Of a stretch of DNA of 64,000 nt, positions 59,901-64,000 are shown one piece after another (position 1 is the first letter of the stretch; every line of letters begins with the position of its first letter). Location: positions 539,035 to 603,034 of the forward strand of contig KN805381.1 of NCBI GenBank assembly GCA_000818945.1. The letters run 5' to 3'. The notes below the pieces were generated by a model. It did not search any database. It was not told where the DNA came from and saw nothing but the letters and a program-made list of their open reading frames with translations. The position numbers and the translations under genes are program-made. The stretch is from Schizochytrium sp. CCTCC M209059 (Eukaryota > Sar > Bigyra > Thraustochytrida > Thraustochytriidae).

Positions 59901-60361
59901 CAGTAATTTACGTCTGCTCCGCGATCAAGAAGCATCCGGACAACCTCGATGTGACCCTCGCGACATGCTCCCCGAAGAGGAGACTTGCCAGCGTATCCAC
60001 AGTAATTTACATCTGCTCCACAATCGAAGAGCATCCGGACAACCTCAATGTGATCCTCGCGACACGCTCCCAAAAGAGGAGACTCGCCAGAGTATCCACA
60101 GTAATTAACGTCTGCTCCACGATCAAGTAGCGAGCGTGCGGCGTTCACGTGCCCATTTGTGCAAGCCACGGAAAGGGCGGTGATGCCGTTCTCCTCGGAG
60201 GCAACATCCGCGCCGAGATCTATGAGCACACCCATGACTTGCACAAGTCCCTCGCGGCTTGCGTGATGCAGCGGCTTAGGTATCCATTCCAGCAGCTTGG
60301 CGTCCTGTTGTATAGCGGCGCGAATTCCCGCGAGGTCTTCCTTGGCCACAAGATTCTCCAT
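56903..60361 (-). CDS. Large ankyrin-repeat protein
   Basis: The frame is open from 60511 but begins there at GTG; the first ATG is 60359-60361, giving 1152 residues. Nearly the whole protein is ankyrin repeats (about 25-30 units of 33 residues, typified by G-x-TPLMxACxxGHxxxVxxLLDxGADVN). Near the N-terminus three consecutive units (59831-60127) are almost identical at DNA level and carry NYCGY or NYCEY instead of the usual loop. The C-terminus is basic (KRKLKLDDGKPSKKVRM), a possible nuclear signal. No kinase, SOCS or other catalytic domain is seen. Ankyrin repeats mediate protein binding; the partner is unknown. Wobble bases are less GC-rich than in metabolic genes of the window. Confidence 0.88.
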   Translation of the reverse strand: MENLVAKEDLAGIRAAIQQDAKLLEWIPKPLHHASREGLVQVMGVLIDLGADVASEENGITALSVACTNGHVNAARSLLDRGADVNYCGYSGESPLLGACREDHIEVVRMLFDCGADVNYCGYAGKSPLRGACREGHIEVVRMLLDRGADVNYCEYSSEFPLLEACRGGHIEVVRMLLSRDDKIQNCEEALRIALEKKNADLARLFVQHGTNFECLRDPFDYVEDDVFARFGREDPYYPDKREFTLVGRAGEEGQSREMIELLLDHGGGDIDDVDREELTVLKHACYRGQHQLVQFLVERGADISFGPFSTMHPSPLMIACEKSHESIVELLLDYGVSPNAPYGCDPPLMITCENGAMACFKELLTCDDIRLNAKNKDGCTALMIACANAHLEMVKLLLKRGAKIDMQDHKGRRALAYCANEACIQCLLEHSVRLGPRAISDEELLGIVSSRGCTSMVNELLEKGVNVNCTDRDGFTPLMRAAAGTTYAKAKTLENKKFVSIAKSLVSQGAEVNAANKRGQTALELTSCKDLAHFLLDQGATYDPNHTAVYSVFWESCKEGWVDLTRRCLQQVHKSDASNIMTDCLLYACRHQRTETVKLLLDNGADPKAELWRNGTSLLKEACVGEFNKHKSDLVQLLLQSYVCSNIKDKADIACALHCAYEKGDLQTVGLLVQHGADVDSQYESKYTCLMKACRKGDVASVRCFLEFGANVNQQGDDGYTALMLSCELGHDDIVCRLLDQGAEVNQQTSQGWSALNIAVLCENVKLARSLLNRGAAVNLQTKQGWTSLMSACYRSNMELAELLLQHGAKPEMQLLYGPVCYHSLITATRFMYGMRDGKTCTALSIACAGRDERIVQLLLAHKEAVRGSVASDLATAYLCEKFALADLFRRHGFGVNLADSRGRTVLMQAIGGSIPAQRWCHASAPAAAVVKTLLDHGADLHARDKNGATAFFLAIDLNARRRHPCKKVASLLLTRGADPNTQDSKGTSPLMRACFCGSKAMVHFLIKRGAKMDMQDGSNTTALMHAAREGYTDIVQTLIHYGAKVDVREGSMLLFHVAVNLQRRSSDDIHETMNLLVQQGARMDFSCLKSNRAQTALHIVYDAGFVEVVDLLTATRMSESALKIVADSREGNAKRKLKLDDGKPSKKVRM
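59831..60127. repeat. Three near-identical 99-bp ankyrin-encoding units
   Basis: Direct tandem repeats starting at 59831, 59930 and 60029, each beginning A/GAGCATCCGGACAACCTC, differing by few bases. Each encodes exactly one 33-residue ankyrin unit. Confidence 0.95.
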
Positions 60362-61490
60362 CGCGCTGAAACTTTCAGTCTCGTAGATTCTTGGAGCACG
60401 CTCACCACCAGCGCCTGCTCGCAGAATCCTACGGCGGTTCGAAGCGTTTGCTCTCACACAAGATATATTGACGTGGCAACGTGTTGCGGATTTGCTGTGA
60501 AGATCCTCCACCGATGAATGTTGTCGTGCTGGCGCTGGCGAGTTGCAGATCCCGAGTGGTTGCAGAACTCAAGCGAGGTGCGGAACCCGTTCCTCGTACT
60601 CGAGCTGATTGTGAGCCCCGAGCTCGCGCTTCGAGCGAAGTGCTGAAGGAAGGGGGGCGGAGGGAAAGAGCCGAGGGGCGGGCTTGAATTGATGGTCTCT
60701 CGCCCTTTGGTACACCGAAGTTCGTATGAAGCCTGGCGCTTCCGACGCCGTTTGCGCGTTTGCTGCAGCTAGCTCGGCTACTTCATCCCTGTCCATTTGC
60801 AGCCTGAGCTGCGGAACCCCAGTGGTTGTGGAACACAAGTGATGTGCGAAACCCAATTTATCGGTACAAGGTGACAGGCTGGGGTGCAGGCTCAGCTGCA
60901 GCTGTCTGATGATTGCCGAAGTTCCGGCAGCCGGCGGAGTGCGATTCTCTTGCGGTGTGCCACAGGGTAGGTTGAGCGCCAAGGCGCTCATCATGTGAGC
61001 GCTATTGTCAAAGTTCGTGTCGAAGTCACGAACAGAGTCGGAGTCGCCTACTGCAACTCTCCTTTCTTCAATCGCCGACTCGGAGAATGTGAACGCCAAG
61101 TTCTCGAGGCCACTGGCATCCTCTTGAGCACAAGCAAAAGCACGAGCGCAAGCACGGGAACACCTGGCCGCTCGGAGCCAGGTCAAACTCTGACAAGCAC
61201 GAGCACGAGCGCGAGTATACGCCAATTCTGATACGCTTGGTCGCGGTACACACCTTTTTCACTTTAAGTAATGTTTGTTTCAAGTTGGTGGAGATTCGTT
61301 TCGTCTTGTCTCACTTTGTTTCGTTTCGTTTCGTTGCGGACTCCTCGGACTCCGCGGGTTCGACTCGGATCCGACTTGTGAAATGAATTTGACAAGACGG
61401 AGAGAGGAGAGAAAGTGATCAACCCTTGAATAGACGCTCCACGGAGAGGCCCGTGAGCTGTCGTCGTAATAAGGGAAGACGCGCGAGGCG
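60362..61490. other. Divergent region, ankyrin gene / coiled-coil gene
   Basis: 1.1 kb with no secure gene. A protein-like minus frame spans 60569-60994 (findings). A diverged duplication of about 60 bases occurs at 60540 and 60801. GTTTC pentanucleotide run at about 61316-61335. Confidence 0.55.
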
Positions 61491-62081
61491 ATGATGGACG
61501 AGGCAGCAAGAGGGTCTGAAGCCAACCCCATGGAGATGCTCAAGTCTGCGCTCAAAAATACACACGTTGATGCCGAAGTCATACGCCTTCTTCGCCAAGA
61601 CCCCTCCAAGCACGTCTGGCAGCCATGGGAAGACACCCTAGAGGCGAAAGAGGCAGGCGCAAAGGCCAAGGTTGCTGCGAGGCTAGCGCAAGGAAAGTCA
61701 AACCAAAATAGCGACAAGAGCCCTCAATCGCGCGACCCGTCGTGGCTCGAACGATGGACAGGATCGACATATGTTGACGCGCCGGGAATCGGCGATCTTC
61801 GAAAAGAGATTCAATCGCTCGATGTCGATGCTGCTCGCGAAGCAGCCTTTGACGCAATATTAGAGCTGCGAAAGATTCGAGAGATTTTTCGTCAAGAGTT
61901 TAACGAAGGCTTTGCAGGTCTTCGCGGTGAAAACGAACGACTTCGCGCCCAGCTGGAGCGCGCCCACCTTGCAGTGCCCTCTACAGGCGGCTCAACAAGT
62001 GCCGTCGCCAATGAACTTGAGGCTCTCATTTGCCGAAGTACGCAGGAAATGAACCTCTGGGCCCCGACTACGTGGCGATGA
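61491..62081 (+). CDS. Hypothetical protein with C-terminal coiled coil
   Basis: Single exon, 196 residues, beginning with two tandem ATGs. No family recognised. The N-terminal third is polar (MEMLKSALKNTHVDAEVIRL, RQDPSKHVWQPWEDTLEAKE). A conserved-looking block RDPSWLERWTGSTYVDAPG sits near residue 82. Residues about 105-160 have heptad-like leucine/isoleucine spacing (LELRKIREIFRQEFNEGFAG, LRGENERLRAQLERAHL), suggesting a coiled coil. No signal peptide or membrane segment. Codon use and lack of repeats argue for a real gene. Function unknown. Confidence 0.65.
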   Translation: MMDEAARGSEANPMEMLKSALKNTHVDAEVIRLLRQDPSKHVWQPWEDTLEAKEAGAKAKVAARLAQGKSNQNSDKSPQSRDPSWLERWTGSTYVDAPGIGDLRKEIQSLDVDAAREAAFDAILELRKIREIFRQEFNEGFAGLRGENERLRAQLERAHLAVPSTGGSTSAVANELEALICRSTQEMNLWAPTTWR

Positions 62082-62411
62082 TTCCAATTGGACTGCTGCC
62101 TGCCAGCCAGCCTGCCAGCCTGCCAGCCAGCCAGCCTGCTGGTGAAGTCAAGTGAAGTGAAATGAGAATAAAATGATGATGGGGGAAAAGAAATTGGGTT
62201 TGTTTTGAAGTTGTGAGCGTGAAACGCTCGTATTTTCTTGATCCAGGGTAATGCCTTGCAGTGTGTGTTTTTACTTTTTTCTTTCATTGGAATGACTGGC
62301 AGGGACTTTCTCCGCCACAAGGTGGTGGACTTGTGCGCAAATCTTGGTCCAACATCAATGAACTATCACGCATGCTCGGGTGCCAGCCTTTTTCGTTTTG
62401 GACGCTTTTGT
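62082..62411. other. Convergent intergenic region
   Basis: Between the 3' ends of the coiled-coil and MYB genes. No gene seen. CCTGCCAG-type tandem repeats at about 62095-62142. Confidence 0.65.
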
Positions 62412-64000
62412 TCATCGTTGCAGCGCCCGCACAACATCGTCATAGTAGAAAGCCTCTCCAAACTTTGCATGATCGCTACCTGAAGGGGCGGTGTTCATTC
62501 CGACAACCTCGAGGGTGGCGTCAGAGTCAGAGGGTGACAGGTTGGGAAAACGATTGTGATGGGCTGTAGGCTCCCGCAGGTACGCCTTGGCTTGATCGGA
62601 CAACGCATGGCCAATCACTTCAAACGGAGGAGAGTAGTTTTGGAGGTCCGAAGGGTCGCGCTGACCCTGTGGATGGTGCTTGTTTTGAAAAGAAGAGGGT
62701 ACGTCGCACATCGTTCCCGTTTTGCTCTCGCTCTTTCGTACCGTTTGAGGACCGTTCCAGAGTCCGAGAGTGTTTCGCGATGGCTGTTCTGCGCTGTTGT
62801 TCCCGCTCCCAGAGCTGCGCGAAAGAAGAAAGGGCATGTCGGGGCCCGAGAAGGAATTTCCCGACGGAGAGCCCGGGGAAGTCCGAAACGCACGCGTGCC
62901 TTGCGTGAAACCAAAGTCGTTGCGCCCGGGTGTGTTTTGCTTGTCAGCGCCCTGGCTGTTCGCAAACGGCGGACCAGAGAAAAAGTCCATTTCTCCACCG
63001 CTAAGCGGCGGCGAAAGCGAGCTCAGTCCGGATCCAAGCAGCGACGATGTCTGAAAGAGTCCCGACGGAAGGCTCGGAAAGCTGGAAAACGGAGTACTAA
63101 ATGCAAAGAAATCGGTAGAGCCTTTGCCTGCTGAAGCCGAAGTCAACGGCCCGGCGCTCGACTCGGGCGAGTCTGACGACGACGACGACGACGACGAGGT
63201 CAATGTCGAAAGGGGCATTGGTGCTCCAGACGAGGAAAAGTTCGAGGAAGTGATGCCAAATGAAGGAGGGGGAGGGGGCGGCGGCGGCGGGGCACCCATA
63301 GCGTTAAAGTCAAGCGAGAATTGAGGCAGCGGGGGGCCCGAGGACAACGTGGGGACGGGCGGCGGTCCAGATGTGTCAATGTGCTGAGCAGCCTGACCAG
63401 AAGACATCGGGGACGGAGGCTCGGAGGCCGGTGCCGATTTTGCGCGCGCGCGCGCTCCTACGTTACTACCAGAGCCACCACGTTTGGCGCGTTTACCTGC
63501 TTTCACGCGCTTCGACTTTGACGATTTCTTGTCGCTGGCCCCGCTGTCTCCGCGCGCAGCTTCGGCCATTGCAGCCTCGGAGCGCTTGCGCTTGCGACGT
63601 GCCGAGTTCCACCGGTTTTTCACAGAGTTCTCCGAGCGGCCTGGGAGGTGCGCTGCGATCTCACGCCATTTGTTGCCCAAGAGAGCCTGTTGTTCGAGCA
63701 AAATTCGATCCTCCTGTTCGCTCCACGGATCCTTGCGGAGGTCAGGGTCGAGGTGATTCACCCATCGTTCACGACATTGTTTGCCAAGACGGCCGGGCAA
63801 AGAGGCAGCAATTTCACTCCACTTGATGTTGCCCAAGCCGTGCGCGCTGATGAGATCGATGATGACGCGGTCCTCTGATTCCAACCAGGGACCCTTGACG
63901 AGGCCTGGTCGCAGAACCTTTTGCCATCGATGAAGACATTGCACGTCACTACGGGATCCATCAAAGGCGATTTTCGAGATCACCTTCCAGTTCTTCGGGC
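62412..64000 (-). CDS. Three-repeat MYB (3R-MYB) transcription factor, N-terminus outside window
   Basis: The frame is open through the right edge, so the start lies beyond 64000. Visible are the end of repeat R1 (KNWKVISKIAFDGSRSDVQC then LHRWQKVL), all of R2 (KGPWLESEDRVIIDLISAHG to CRERWVNHLDP) and all of R3 (KDPWSEQEDRILLEQQALLG to SVKNRWNSARRKRKR), each with the regularly spaced tryptophans of MYB repeats. R1 plus R2R3 marks the animal c-MYB/plant MYB3R class, which controls cell-cycle genes. The remaining 380 residues are Ser/Gly/Pro-rich and presumably disordered, with a basic NLS-like stretch after R3 (KKSSKSKRVKAGKRAKR) and a poly-Pro run. Direct target genes cannot be inferred. Confidence 0.95.
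   Translation of the reverse strand, partial: PKNWKVISKIAFDGSRSDVQCLHRWQKVLRPGLVKGPWLESEDRVIIDLISAHGLGNIKWSEIAASLPGRLGKQCRERWVNHLDPDLRKDPWSEQEDRILLEQQALLGNKWREIAAHLPGRSENSVKNRWNSARRKRKRSEAAMAEAARGDSGASDKKSSKSKRVKAGKRAKRGGSGSNVGARARAKSAPASEPPSPMSSGQAAQHIDTSGPPPVPTLSSGPPLPQFSLDFNAMGAPPPPPPPPPSFGITSSNFSSSGAPMPLSTLTSSSSSSSSDSPESSAGPLTSASAGKGSTDFFAFSTPFSSFPSLPSGLFQTSSLLGSGLSSLSPPLSGGEMDFFSGPPFANSQGADKQNTPGRNDFGFTQGTRAFRTSPGSPSGNSFSGPDMPFLLSRSSGSGNNSAEQPSRNTLGLWNGPQTVRKSESKTGTMCDVPSSFQNKHHPQGQRDPSDLQNYSPPFEVIGHALSDQAKAYLREPTAHHNRFPNLSPSDSDATLEVVGMNTAPSGSDHAKFGEAFYYDDVVRALQR

Noticed and set aside
60362..60511. 50-codon N-terminal extension of the ankyrin protein
   Set aside because: Starts at GTG and is followed by an ATG that directly precedes the ankyrin region. 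Could still be an exon end, so noted.
61310..61385. tRNA-like GGTTCGACTC string
   Set aside because: No acceptor-stem pairing or anticodon arm around it. Other GGTTCGA matches in the window also lack tRNA folds.

Overview
This window is nuclear DNA of a microbial eukaryote. Most genes are single long GC-rich exons, but three clean spliceosomal introns can be placed (two in a fumarase gene, one in a B12D-like gene). Proteins carry mitochondrial presequences, a C-terminal SKL peroxisome signal, secretory signal peptides, and RCC1-BTB, three-repeat MYB, ankyrin, ADF-homology and VTC1 folds. Compact intron-poor GC-rich genes, a type I polyketide-synthase-like giant and GCC2/GCC3 cysteine-rich secreted proteins fit a thraustochytrid-like stramenopile best. 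That assignment is inference; I could not search databases.

Layout. 1-10 kb: Na+/H+ exchanger (cut by the left edge), class I fumarase (three exons), GDP-mannose-type transporter, Ppx/GppA phosphatase, and a triple ADF-homology protein. 10-18 kb: PIN-domain nuclease, RCC1-BTB protein and epoxide hydrolase. 18-28 kb: a 2-kb repeat-rich divergent promoter, argininosuccinate synthase with a presequence, a large secreted GCC2/GCC3 protein, a bestrophin-like membrane protein and a HINT-type HIT hydrolase. 28-37 kb: a discrete malonyl-CoA:ACP transacylase faces a 2000-residue protein on the other strand with order acyltransferase, probable cryptic carrier, ketosynthase, acyl carrier, MetE/epoxyalkane-CoM-transferase-like zinc domain, flavin monooxygenase. 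37-50 kb: 5 kb of repeats and gene-like fragments, then two paralogous secreted GH27-like glycosidases with N-terminal cysteine repeats. 50-64 kb: VTC1, a frizzled-like cysteine-rich protein, a DEG15/TYSND1 peroxisomal protease, a B12D-like protein, ketopantoate reductase, a 1152-residue ankyrin protein, a coiled-coil protein and a 3R-MYB factor cut by the right edge.

The standout is the fused enzyme at 31047-37049. The residues visible suggest a loading AT-carrier pair, a KS-carrier elongation unit without its own extender AT (possibly served in trans by the neighbouring transacylase), then a thiol-chemistry zinc domain and an FMO, with no reductive or thioesterase domain. I do not know a described system with this order. 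Other points of interest are the pentanucleotide microsatellites that crowd non-coding DNA, the tandem ADF-homology protein, the presequence on argininosuccinate synthase, the GH27-like pair with an altered substrate-binding aspartate, and several coding-looking orphan fragments.

Several long open frames begin at TTG or GTG; for these the first sensible in-frame ATG was chosen. Many long antisense frames are GC-rich shadows and are left out.
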